From Iris pallida (lineage: Eukaryota; Streptophyta; Magnoliopsida; Asparagales; Iridaceae): a stretch of 64,000 nucleotides of DNA. The DNA lies in NCBI GenBank assembly GCA_029216955.1, contig JANAVB010002199.1:13084417-13148416 (forward strand), written 5' to 3'. This document shows, piece by piece, positions 21,600 to 32,048 of this stretch. Made by a program: the position numbers and the translations under genes. The number at the start of each line of letters is the position of its first letter. Within the stretch, counting starts at the first letter, position 1. The notes below the pieces were generated by a model. That model did no database searches and had not been told where the DNA came from. It worked only from the letters and a program-made list of their open reading frames with translations.

Positions 21600-21725
21600 T
21601 TAAGTAGACGACTGAGGTAATGGAGAAATCCGTCCACTCACTGGAATGATGAAAGAACCTTCTCCGGAAGGTTTGGGAGATTGTTGCTGAGTAGTTCGAC
21701 CTTTAACAGGGATTATTAAAGTCTT
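21500..21725 (-). repeat. Four tandem LIIPVxGRTT-type peptide repeats at the gag-pro / pol junction of J
   Basis: The frame encodes LIIPVKGRTT, FIIPVSGRIS, then a TAA (21602-21600), then LIIPVSGRTT and LLIPVGGQTT, separated by Ser/Gln/Pro-rich linkers. Repeats on both sides of the stop show that the two frames were one polypeptide or are joined by readthrough. Role unknown; possibly a linker or a cleavage-site repeat. Confidence 0.75.
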
Positions 21726-23940
21726 ACTTTGTGAATCCTCTTTCTCCATAGCTTGTATCACCCTTGTATACTCTTCTTTGTATATTCGGGAATCATTGAA
21801 ATAGGCTTCAACCCCATGGAAGGGATTTATATCAGCGACTTCCTTTTGTACTCTTTCATTGCTGTCAATGTATTTAAAACACTGATGAAGAGTAGAAGGC
21901 ACCACATTATTTTCATGAAGAAATGACCTCCCCAGAAGAAGATTGTAAGATCCCACGATCTCGATCACATAGAAAGTGACTTTGGATCTGAAATCGCCTA
22001 TCTGAAGTTTCAGATGAATCTTCCCCAAAGGCTCGCTTCGGCTCTGATTGAATCCCAGGATAGTGGTAACCGTCTTGGAAAGCTTGTGAAGAGGGATTTT
22101 TAGTTCATCCAACAGACTCTTTGGCATTATGCTTATAGCAGACCCTGGATCAATGAGGATACGATCTATCTTTATTGTATCGATATAACCGGTATAGTAG
22201 AGAGGCCGATCATGTCGATTATCCTCCAGTAGCATATCATCTTGTGTAAAAGTGATATTTGGGATAATCTCCAATACACTGTTGCAATGTAAGCAAGTGG
22301 CAGGTTCTGCATCTGGCCTCTTTAACTGTGCAAGACAAGAGTCAGTTTGAAGAAGTGCTTCATTTAACGTCTCTCGAGTCTCTTTAGAAAGACGTAGAAG
22401 TTCAAAAAGTGACATTCTAGCTGGAGTATTAGCAAGTTGAGCTAAAATGTCGAAGTTATAAGGCTTCTGAAGTCCAAGAGGAGAGGACTTCTTGATTGGC
22501 TTATCAAATCGAGCATGTTGTTTGCCTTTCTCAAGAGCCGTAGGCTTGGAAGAAACAGGTTCAACTGGGGTAGTTGAAGGAACAGGTACAGTGGATGATT
22601 CTTCTTCAGGAGGAACATTAGGAGCGTCTTTATCAGCAGGAGGGATGTCAAGAGTATCCTCAGGATTCTTGGAATAATCCTTTAAATGAGATTTCCCTGT
22701 TCGAGTAGCACCAGCAAATGCTTCTTCTTTATCTTTTGGCTTTGTGTCAAAGATAGATCCAAGAGAAGTCATATGACATGACTTAATCTTTCCAGCCTTC
22801 TTGGACTTTCGAGAAGTAGTCTTTTGAAGAGGAGGAGATTCAAAATTTGCCACTAGATCAGGATGTATCCACATGATTTCTCCTGTTTCCATAGTAATTG
22901 GCACCAATCCTTCAGATTGTGTAGGAGGAATATTTACTATGTCAAGAGTTGCCTTGGAAATAGGAATGATCCCACTTTCAAGGAGTTGAGGAGAAAAATC
23001 TCTAAATTGCATAGAGACGACGTTATAAGTGACGGTCTTCTCTTTTGGAGTAAGAGAGATAGCTCCAGATTTAATCATTTCTTGGATCTTTCCTTTCAGT
23101 ACATAACATGTACGAATTGTATGACCCAACATTCGGTGGTATGGACAGTATTTGGGATGATCTGTCTTACCAGCTTCATCAGGTTTCTTGATTTTAGGTA
23201 ATTGTATTTTATTACCTTTCAACAGACATTCAAAGATACCAAGGACATCGTCGTCATCAAAAGAGTACTTTTCTTTAGGGCGAGGTGCTCTTGGTTGTTG
23301 AGTTGTAGAGGTAGGAGAAGTTTGAACATTTGATGCATCTTTGCTCTGAAGATTAACTTCAAGGGTTTTTTTTCCCTTGCGAGCATTGGATTTAGCATTA
23401 TTGTTAGTACCTTGACCTGTTTCTTTGGGAGTCATCTGTACTCCTAAACCTTTAAAGGTTTCAGCACTAATTTTTGCGGCCTTGGCACTAACTATGAAGG
23501 AAGGCCAGTCTTGAAATTGAGTAGATCCTGTCCACATGCTGATGATTGGCAACAAGTTTGATTTGCATGTGTTGATGGTGACAGCATCAGGAGTTCCAAG
23601 AGGCATCTTCAGAGCCTCTCTTCGAAACCGTTCAATGAAATCCTCTGTAGTTTTATTATTTTTCTGCTTGATTCTAATAAGAGCAGACATAGTCATGTCA
23701 TTGAGCCCTTCATAGAATCGTTCAAGAAATATCTGTTTGAAACCGGCAAATGAGGTAATACACCCATCTGGGAGACTTCTATACCATTCATAAGCCGTTC
23801 CCTTGAGACATCCAACAAACACCCGAGTAAGGAGGGCGTCGCTTGGTTGCAGTTGGTCAGTCATCACTTCAAAGTGATTAATAAACTGACTTGGAGAAGT
23901 GGTTCCATCATAGAAGGAGATAGTAGGAGGCTTGTATTTA
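21600..23940 (-). pseudogene. gag (capsid part) and protease of element J
   Basis: An open frame of 755 codons from the ATG at 23867, readable further upstream to about 23940, where a one-base frameshift separates it from the Gag N-terminus. It has the gag capsid core (LTRVFVGCLKGTAYEWYRSL, FLERFYEGLNDMTMSAL, TTEDFIERFRREAL), a zinc-knuckle-like CPYHRMLGHTIRTC with His at the second Cys position as is usual in this group, a long Pro/Ser/Lys linker, and an aspartic protease with LIDPGSAISIMP and LLLGRSFL. It ends at the TAA at 21602-21600 inside the peptide-repeat linker. In the living element Gag builds the particle and the protease cuts the polyprotein. Confidence 0.9.
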
Positions 23941-24864
23941 GGAGGATACGATACTTGCTTCTATCGGATAGGGTTGTTTGATGCCTAACCTTTGTAAACC
24001 ATCTTTCTGTTTGAATGCCTCGAATTGAGTTTTGAGATTCCTTAATTCTTCATTAACAACTCCGGAAGATTGTGGAGTTGTAGCTTGTAGAGAATAGTTA
24101 GGAGGAGGAACAGCATTATAAGCACTACCCCCAGCTCCAGAGAGACTAAGATTTGGTTGAGCTGGTCTAGGAGTATTGGATTGTACTGCTGGAGGAACTT
24201 GTACTGGACTTATAACAGTGTCAATTGGTATAGCATCTGGTATAGTCTGTCGATTTTGCATCTGAGTTGCCATGAGTTCATACATCGACTTCATAGTATC
24301 AGCCATAGATTTCATTTGCTGTTCCAAGGAAGCAATTCTTTGTTCTTGAGGAGTCAAGGAAGAAGAAGGTTCATCAGTATTCCCATCAACCATATAAGTC
24401 GTGACTGTACGAGGGATTATTGATGAACTGGTGGATGTCGTTTGTTCTGAATCATTGCTTTGTGCATCAAAGTCAATTATAGGAGAACTACCCCCAGTAG
24501 AAAGAGGTGGGAAGTTAGATTCTCCAAGAAATTCAGAATCATCTTCAGAAATCAAAGTTCTTTGACTAGAGGCCAGGACTCTTGCTCTTGTGCCTCTATA
24601 TACTCCATTTGGACTATCATCTCTACCCCTAGTATTCCGAGAGGTCATGTTGACAGAAGCAAACAAAGGCTCATCTTCATCAGGCATAGGTTCACACTGA
24701 ATCCGATTGAAGACAGATTGTCGTTTTGTTTGACATCTGCATTGCATTGTGACTCTCGGCTGGAAATCACATTCATGATCAACATAGTCCTGAACCATTG
24801 ATTGACATCTGCATTGTATTATGACTCTTGGCTGGAAGTTACATTCAGCATGATCCATTGTCAT
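23938..24864 (-). pseudogene. gag N-terminal part of element J
   Basis: 308 codons from MTMDHAECNFQPRV to a stop created by the frameshift near 23945. Two near-identical N-terminal units (CNFQPRVIIQCRCQ and CDFQPRVTMQCRCQ) are followed by an acidic/Ser region, a coiled-coil-like stretch (EQRIASLEQQMKSMADTMKSMYELMATQMQ) and a Pro-rich linker. It is in the same frame as ORF1, 45 nt after the ORF1 stop. Continues in another frame as the capsid part. Confidence 0.8.
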
Positions 24865-25559
24865 AGAATTATTCCTTCTCTTCTGTTGAAGGTGTTCCCG
24901 TAGATCTATCTATGAAGATTGAGGTAGATCAGAGAACACTCTTTGTGTATTTTTAGGAATATATTTCTGGTTCTTGGGTCTTGATGGCTCTTGATTATAT
25001 AGGGAGTGATTAATATGAGCCACATAATTTCTAGCATACTCTGCATCCGGATCTTTTATCTTCATTTCCGATTGGTGTGGTTTCTTAACACCAGAAGTGC
25101 TTCCCAAACGGGTTTGATTAAGTTTTGTTCTTAGATCAGTTGGAGGTAACACATTGGTTTTTGAAACTTGGAGTTTTCCTTCCATTGTTCTGGATATTTG
25201 CAGAGAAGGAAGAGTTGAACCACCCCCTTGATTAGGAGTTGGTAACAGACCTTTTCTAGACAAATTCTGTGCCCAATTCGAAGAAGTCGTAGAAGAAAAT
25301 ATTAAGGAATGTTTCTTCTTAGACTTATTCAAGTTTGGAGACATAAAATGTCCAGAAGGAAGAGTAGTCAAAAGACCATCTCCTTTTCTTTAACTAATAA
25401 AATTGTCAGTCAAAGCTATTCCTGAAGTAAAGACTACAGGAGCAGAAGAAACAACTAAAGAGTTATTTCTTTTCGAAGGGACTTTGTGTGGAAGACCACC
25501 CCCAGTTCTAGTAGAACTTGGCAAAGAAGAAGAGATAGCTAAAGAGCTATTCTTCTTAG

Positions 25560-25870
25560 ATGAAATATACGCTGAAACAGGCTTGGTTAAAGAACCAGTG
25601 CTGTTAGCATGATTTTTGATTTTAGAATTACACGCTGGAACAGATTTGGCTAAGGAACCAGTACTGTCAGCGTGATTTTTGACTTTAGAAATACACACTG
25701 GAACAGATTTGACTAAGGAGCCAGTACTGTCAGCATGACTTTTGAATGTGAGACTGCACGCTGGAACAGATTTGACTAAAGAGCCAGCACTGTCAACGTG
25801 ACTTTTGACTGTGAGATTGTACACTAGAACAGACTTAGCTAAAGAGCCAGCACTGTTAGCGTGACTTTTG
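25560..25870 (-). repeat. 60-bp in-frame minisatellite within J ORF1
   Basis: Five imperfect 60-bp units, each encoding roughly 20 residues with the pattern KSHADSTGSLVKSVP. Period divisible by three, so copy-number change keeps the frame. Confidence 0.85.
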
Positions 25871-26170
25871 ACTGCTGTCTTCTTTGAGCGCACCAGAGTG
25901 TACGTGCTTGCAGTACAGTCTTTGCCAGTGTTAGGAGTAGACACTGTGGCAGAGACTCCACCATTGACTGCAAACTGATTCTTAGGGACATAGACAGAGC
26001 GTCCCTTCGGCTTGGCAGTGGTGATGGAGGCTGAAGTGGGCTTGCCACCCTTAGCCCGCTGTATTTCTTCGTAGGCGAGTTGATCGAATTGGATCGATAT
26101 CACCTTCTTCGTCGAGCCGACTAACGAAGTATCGCATTGAGTTGTTACCATCTCAGAAGAGGAGATGGTT

Positions 26171-26188
26171 TTCCCCAGCAGAGTCGCC
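26171..26188 (-). other. Primer-binding site of element J (tRNA-Arg type)
   Basis: Minus strand TGGCGACTCTGCTGGGGA, 3 nt after the 5' LTR end. This is the PBS type I associate with Ogre/Tat elements (tRNA-Arg). Confidence 0.75.
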
Positions 26189-26191
26189 AAT

Positions 26192-27304
26192 TTATTTTCC
26201 ATAAAAAATTCACTTTATTTATTGTGTATCTGGGAAAATTACAACTGTAGGAATCCGATCTAGAAGACGATCGCTTTATCCCTTGGACTATGCGAAGAAG
26301 AAAAGCTCTCAAAATTTTGACAGTAGATAACTATGTATCTATACAATGAATGAGAAAAAGAACTCTATTTATAGAGTCAAAAATAACTGAAAGGATAACT
26401 GTCTTCACAACCTATGCCTAGTTGAAAATCACGCAGGATTTAACATACGCAAGGTTGTGAGCAGTTACTGGACGTGGCCTGTAACTGTTGGACACAAGAC
26501 AATCATGCATGAGTCGTGTGCAAGTTACAGGACACGCAGGCGAGAGATCAGTGGCATGGCTGCCACGTACTCCAATTTGATGAAATCCATACAGACTTGT
26601 TGAAGACGAAATCTACGCAGACTCGGGTCAGAAAGCTTCAAAATCCACGCAAACTTGGGACGAGAAGCTTCAGAATCCACGCAGGCTTGGGGCAAAAAAG
26701 CTTCAGAATCCATGCAGACTTGTTGAAGAAAGCTTCAAAATCCACGCAGACGTGGGGCATGAAACTTCAGAATCCACGTAAACTTGAGACAGAAAGCTCA
26801 AAATACACGCAGACTTGAGGAAGGAACATATAAGTTAAAAATACACGCAGACTTGAGCCAGAAGGCTCAAAATATACGCAATATTGAGGCAGAACTGCCA
26901 GCTGTCTTGATTCGACGTGCCTCGATTGACACAAAATCTCTGACAGTGATTGCTTTTGTCAGTCGCATTAAATGACAAGAAGCTCTTTTGGTACGCTAAC
27001 TTGGTGAAGGCTGAGTCTTGCTGAAGAAGATTTCAAAAGTCACGCAATAGTCGGCTGTGATCTCTCGAGTTCCGTGCATACGTGGCATACGAGAAGACAT
27101 TCTTCGACTGTCATGCTGTCAGTCATAATGACCCTCTGACAAAATGATGAGCTGTCTCCCAACGTAACTTTTAAATATTGTCCTGATCAACTTAGCGTGA
27201 CTTTTGTTCTGATCAACTGAGCGTGACTTTTGTTCTGATCAACTGAGCGTGACTTTTGGAATTGTTCTGGTCAACTGAGCATGACTTCATTTTTAAGGCC
27301 TACA
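26192..27304 (-). repeat. 5' LTR of element J
   Basis: Near-identical to 13586-14699. Its outer end on the plus strand is GGCCTACA; the inner TG has become TA (26192-26193). Contains the same two U3 arrays (about 26585-26890 and 27180-27290) and the TATA box. Confidence 0.93.
26367..26373 (-). promoter_or_regulatory. TATA box driving element J
   Basis: TATAAAT on the minus strand in GACTCTATAAATAGAGTTC. Transcription would begin near 26340 and read ORF1-gag-pol. Confidence 0.6.
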
Positions 27305-27309
27305 GCTCA

Positions 27310-27335
27310 GTCTAGATTTTGTGGTTGAAGAATTG

Positions 27336-27381
<46 letters not shown>

Positions 27382-30220
27382 CATGATTAAATGATTATGC
27401 ATGTTTGTCCTTCCATTTGCCTTGATTTTTAAACCTAACAATATATTAGCTCTAGGTTTTGTTAGTTAGAAACTATTTGTGTGTGTACCATGATGAAATT
27501 GACAAGTATGTTGTTCGAATAAGGCACAAAATTACCTATAATCCTAGATATGTTATCCGAATCATGTCGTGTCTACTTACTACTCAAATTGAAAATATTT
27601 CAAATTGAATTGGAAGAGCGTTCCACTGTTCCAAAAATGAATTGGGGATAATTACTTGTTTTGAATCATGAATTAGGTTCAATTTATGTTATTGGGTACC
27701 ACGGTTGTACGGGATACCATTGACATGGGTTTCGGACCATTTCGACTCGATCTCGGAGTCCTAATAAGCCATTTATGGTTAAGTAGAATTATATTTAGCA
27801 TGAACAATATTAATTTAGTTTCTTGTCCCGTGTAGCATAGTCAAATCACGGTATCCTAGTGTCGGTACCCAAAAAAAAAGTGAATTTAGACCATATCAGA
27901 GCCGAATTCGAGCTTTCGATCTATAATTGGACCCTTGTTCATTCAAAATTCAGTATGTCTTTGTTTCAGGAATATTAAGTTTGATATAGCTAAGAGTAGG
28001 TTACCTAGTACGCTACTTGGTGATAAAGCTTATAAGTGTCTAGGGCGTGTCGGGTTTCAAAATGGACTTTCGACCCATTTTACACACTTTTACTTTTAAA
28101 TTCAGTCTATACCTAACTTAGTGATGTTAAATTGATATAGTTTCACATAGGAAACTAGTACCCTAGTTCGGTACCAATTAGTATTATTGCATAGGGTTTG
28201 TCCGTTGTCGGGTCCAAAATTGGACTTTCGAGTTTTAATATTTATATGAAGCATTCCTTGGATATTCACAGAATTGAATAATACTAACATATTGGAACTA
28301 AATTGCTATTTTGGTAATTTTAAATTATATTTATGAAAAGTTCCACACGTACGCTAAATAATGACACTAATTTAGTATACATAAATAAATAAGTTCAATT
28401 ATTTAGTGGTTTTAAGTTTCTAATATATCGAGAATTGTCGAAATACGAAATTCCAATACTTAGAGGAAAGTATCTGTAAGCTTGGAAGTACATATCCATA
28501 ATTAAGGAAATTTCATTCAATATATATAATGACTACTATCTTAAGAATAAGATGTTTTGATATTCAAGAAATCAAGTGTTGAATTTTTCTCTTGCTATTT
28601 AAAGTGTTTTAAGAACTTTATGATTTCTAACTTGTATTGAGTTTTTGGACTTGTGTAGTGAACCCGGACCAGGGTTAATTGCTAAAATAGCTAATTTTTA
28701 AGGTAATGTGCTGCTTGGTAAGAAAAGTTCCAATTGACATTTTAATACCAATATTTATAAACTGCGTGTGATTTTCGGTGTTGAATTGTTCCACCGAAGG
28801 GGTCAGCATACCCGAAGTAGTATCTATTGCGTGGTACCGGTGTTGAGGGTTGCTCCACCGAAGGGGTCGACGTACCTGGAATTTTGATTTATATTATTAT
28901 CTCTTGTGAAATTTTCGGAGTCAATAAATATAAAGGAGACTCTGCCGAAATTTTTGAAAATTCTAAAGAGTTAAACCAAATTTTGGAAAGTCAAAATGGT
29001 TAAACCCTAGTTCCTAAATTTTATTAATTTTTTTGTATAATTCTATTCCTGAAATCCTTGAAAGTGTTACCTTAAGCACACAAATTCTAGTTTGACATTA
29101 TTTTCCGCTAATGACAGAAATCTCCTGCTTAACTTTATTTTTTATGTGTGTTTTCTATCACACTAAGAACGAATACAATTTAAATTTAAACCATAACTTA
29201 GAGTACAATGTAGATTAGAATTGCATTGGGATGGGAGAGAAACGCTTGGATCACACCTTCGAATTCTTTACAATAATTATATATTAAAAATTGATCAGTT
29301 CATGTTATCAGCATCCGTACAGCCATACGATGTTCGAGGTGAGGCTTAGTTCACTTTCCTGTTTCCTAATTTCCATTGGATTCCGAATCCCCGAATTCGG
29401 CCCTGTAATATCCAATGTAGCCTGGTTCCGATATTCTTGAAAAATTTTAAGTCATATGACAATTGTTATAACACTTGATTCCGATAACTCGGAAAACAAC
29501 TCATGTGTTATCTTGATTATATCACATCATTATGTGATTCCTGATACTAATGGGATGGATAAATCTAAGCACCGCCTATTAAGTATAAGCCTGATCCCGG
29601 GTAAATGAGATTATTGTTGAGATAATAGAAGTTGTGTGATCCAGAAGTGTTTTTCTAAATATTGCATTTGCAAACAAGATTTGTCTGAGGTTTATACATT
29701 TATACCTGACATTTAAATTCCTTTGGAAAAAGATGCAAATACTATAAGAAATTTTTATCAGTAAATCTAATTTTAAACTTATCCTTTTCTTTGGTTCAAT
29801 TTCGATAATTTTATCATCTTACCTTACTCGTCGTATTGACGACCTAGTTTTGTTCACTAGGTTTTGATGAAGGTCAGGAGAGAATGCAAATGCACACTAA
29901 AGAGTAGCTAAATGAATAAAACAAAGAGGAGGACAACCTGGTATCGACTAGTAAAATTTTGTAGCTGGTAATGTATTTTTATGTATTGGGTTAATGGTTG
30001 TAATCGGGTAGTATAATAAAATTTTTTGTTTATAGTTTAGAATGTCCTAAAATAAATTGTTAAATTATTTGTATTATGTACCCTGTGATCTGTGGTAATC
30101 CTATCCTAGAGCGGTACGGATGATAATCACAAATATGGATACTGGAGTATTCGTATGGCGCATAGCCTGAGGATGGTGTTACGTACTCGGCTTGTCGTAT
30201 TTTGGGAGCGGGACGTGACA
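27310..30220 (+). repeat. H 5' LTR, right part
   Basis: Continues the LTR interrupted by J and ends GGGAGCGGGACGTGACA. It contains a GT microsatellite at 27340-27381 and two nearby copies of TGTTCCACCGAAGGGGTC-like sequence at about 28784-28870. No coding region seen. Confidence 0.6.
27340..27381. repeat. GT microsatellite
   Basis: About 20 perfect GT dinucleotides just inside the right-hand part of the H LTR. Confidence 0.95.
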
Positions 30221-30231
30221 TGTCTTTTTAG

Positions 30232-30250
30232 TGGTGGCCTATGCAAGTCT
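30232..30250 (+). other. Primer-binding site of element H (tRNA-Ile type)
   Basis: TGGTGGCCTATGCAAGTCT, 11 nt after the LTR end. It differs from the B and E site by two transitions. Confidence 0.6.
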
Positions 30251-30569
30251 CAAAAAAATTAGAAAATCTAGGATAGGATTGAAGTCAAGCTATTGAGTAG
30301 ACCTATATAGGTTAAGCTATAGAACCTAAGACATGTTCTTAGGTAAAGCCTACAAAGAACCGTTGATTTTGGAATATTCCACAAGTTTCATCCCTAGACT
30401 GTGTTTCATTCTATAGATCCTCACCTAATGGATTCCCTATAGTGATTCCATAGTTTAAAAATACTAACCTATGACTACCATTAAGGATGTAGATAATATT
30501 CAGGAAACCATGGGTAGTATAAGGATAGATATGGCTAGAAAAATTTAGATCAAATAACTCATAGATAAT
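30251..30569 (+). other. H interior, first fragment
   Basis: No stop-free gene. A short frame near 30470 reads MTTIKDVDNIQETMGSIRID, which might be the start of a decayed gag, but no family motif confirms this. Ends at the insertion site of B, with the TSD ataat at 30565-30569. Confidence 0.35.
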
Positions 30570-30756
30570 TGTCACTCTCATTTTTCGTTATACGTATTTC
30601 CAGTATACATATGCGGATTTCGATCCGTATTTTATTTACTGTATTTCTGTATTTCTTTATTGCTTGCCTTGATATATCTTGGCTAAGGTTGACCTTGGGT
30701 TGGGTTGGTCCAACTTGACTTGCTTTGAATGGCTTGTTTGGTTTATTTTGATGGTT

Positions 30757-30774
30757 GGTTCAACATGTTGAACC
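30757..30774. promoter_or_regulatory. 18-bp perfect palindrome upstream of the element B TATA box
   Basis: GGTTCAACATGTTGAACC ends 12 bp before the TATA box. An identical copy in the 3' LTR is at 38898-38915. A candidate dimeric factor site. Confidence 0.5.
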
Positions 30775-30786
30775 ATCCCCTCTCTT

Positions 30787-30793
30787 TATAAAA
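30787..30793 (+). promoter_or_regulatory. TATA box of the element B 5' LTR
   Basis: TATAAAA followed by CCTAACTACC and a CT-rich leader. Matches 38938-38944 in the 3' LTR. Confidence 0.6.
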
Positions 30794-31227
30794 CCTAACT
30801 ACCTCTTTCTCTCTCTTCATTACTTCCATTTATTTCTTCTCCTTCTCCTCCATTACTCTCCCACCAACCTAGAGAGCTTAGACAAGTACAACTTGTTTCA
30901 TGATGGATCTTCCATTTTATTGTTCTATCTTCTTCTCTACATAATTCTAAGCATCTATAGAACTTGGAGTTTTCGGTTTGGACGGATGGATTTTTGTAGA
31001 TTTAAGTTTGTAGCCTTTTCGGTTTTCTTGGGTTTTGATCTACCAAACTTCATTATTTTTAAGTTTTGATTGTTCTATGTTATAGAGAATTCGATTTACC
31101 CAAAATGGACCTTTGAAAAGTTAGATATCGACTTGTTTTGATGAAGTTATGGCCAAAATAAGATTTGGACATTTTCTAAGTTCATATGTCCTGAATCTGG
31201 CAGGGACGATGAATAGTGCCGCATAGT

Positions 31228-31750
31228 TAGGGGTGGGCACGGGTCGGGCCGGGCCCAAATTTGTTGGACCCGGACCGGACCCGTTACTTGGCGGGGCGGG
31301 GCGGGTCCAAAAAATATTGGACCCGGATCGGACCCGTCCCGTTTGAAACGGGTCCGAAACGGGTCGACCCGCAGGTCTAAACGAGTCTCAAAAAAAGTTT
31401 AAAAAATTCTATAATAGTAAACATTTACATATGTTATATTGTCTATAAAAATAAAACAAGTCTAATGTCTTCCCAAACTTATAGAATTTGTTTAGTAAAC
31501 AATAAGATATTCTATTACGTATAGACTATAATAACAAAAAATGTTAAAAATTGATATAAAAAAATATATACTCCTAGAAACGGGTCGGGCCGAGGCCCCG
31601 TTTATTTTGAAAATAGGACCCGCTCCGACCCGTTAATGTCATACGACCCGCCCCGTTTAAATTTTAAAATTTAGGAACCGGCTTGTTTAGACATTTTACG
31701 GTTCGGGCCGGGTCGGAACTGCGGGTCCTAGAACCGTATGCCCACCCCTA
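31228..31750. mobile_element. Non-autonomous hAT element (523 bp) in the 5' LTR of B
   Basis: Terminal inverted repeats TAGGGGTGGGCA / TGCCCACCCCTA and a perfect 8-bp TSD, cgcatagt (31220-31227 and 31751-31758). Subterminal GGGTCGGGCCGGG and CGGGTC motifs occur in opposite orientation at the two ends; the middle is AT-rich. No transposase. Its TIR differs by one base over 11 from the hAT element in A. Confidence 0.93.
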
Positions 31751-31758
31751 CGCATAGT

Positions 31759-32048
31759 GCTGCATAGTGCAGCCTGCCGTATAGTACCATATGGTGATGT
31801 AGCCAGCCGCATAGTGCAGCCTGCCGTATAGTGCCGTATGGTGACGCAGCCTGCCGCATAGTACCTTATGGTGACGCAGCCTGTCGCATAGTACAGCATG
31901 TCGCATAGTGCAGCCTGCCGCATAGTACAGCCTGCCGCATAGTACCGTATGGTGACGCAGCCTACGGCATAGTGCAGCCTACCGTATAGTGCCACAGCCT
32001 GCAGCATAGTGCCGCAGAAGGCCGCATAGTACCGCAGAATACCGTATA
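31759..32048 (+). repeat. GCATAGTGCCG minisatellite in the element B 5' LTR
   Basis: Imperfect units built from GCCGCATAGTGCAGCCT and GTATGGTGACGCAGCCT. It continues the array that begins before the hAT insertion (about 31209). Homologous array in the 3' LTR at about 39350-39652. Confidence 0.8.

Larger units (their letters stand above)
24910..26202 (-). pseudogene. ORF1 of element J (unknown protein upstream of gag)
   Basis: A 430-codon frame from the ATG at 26202 to a TAG at 24912-24910, with one internal TAA at 25392-25390. The ATG lies inside the last bases of the 5' LTR, and the PBS itself is translated (MENKLATLLGKT). The frame contains five tandem units of about 20 residues (VKSHADSTGSLVKSVPVC-like) at 25560-25870, then Ser/Lys-rich sequence with repeated SSxxxxSTxxGGGLP / PNQGGGSTLP motifs. 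An extra ORF before gag is characteristic of Ogre-type elements; its function is not established and I see no known domain. The TAA is probably a mutation; the TAG may be the true end. Confidence 0.7.
13586..27304 (-). mobile_element. LTR retrotransposon J, Tat/Ogre lineage of Ty3/gypsy, near-complete
   Basis: LTRs of 1114 and 1113 bp (13586-14699 and 26192-27304), flanked by a perfect TSD, gctca (13581-13585 and 27305-27309). On the minus strand the order is 5' LTR, PBS, ORF1, gag-pro, RT, RNase H, second (archaeal-type) RNase H, integrase, a 2.5-kb 3' region, PPT, 3' LTR. The second RNase H and an extra ORF upstream of gag are marks of the Tat/Ogre group. Only a few breaks separate it from open frames: three or four stops and one frameshift. 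The LTRs look very alike, so insertion is fairly recent. Three short genes lie antisense in the 3' region. Confidence 0.95.

Noticed and set aside
12732..30220. Calling H a solo LTR
   Set aside because: A PBS and short interior pieces follow the LTR end, so it is better read as the 5' LTR of a full element whose 3' end is outside or lost.
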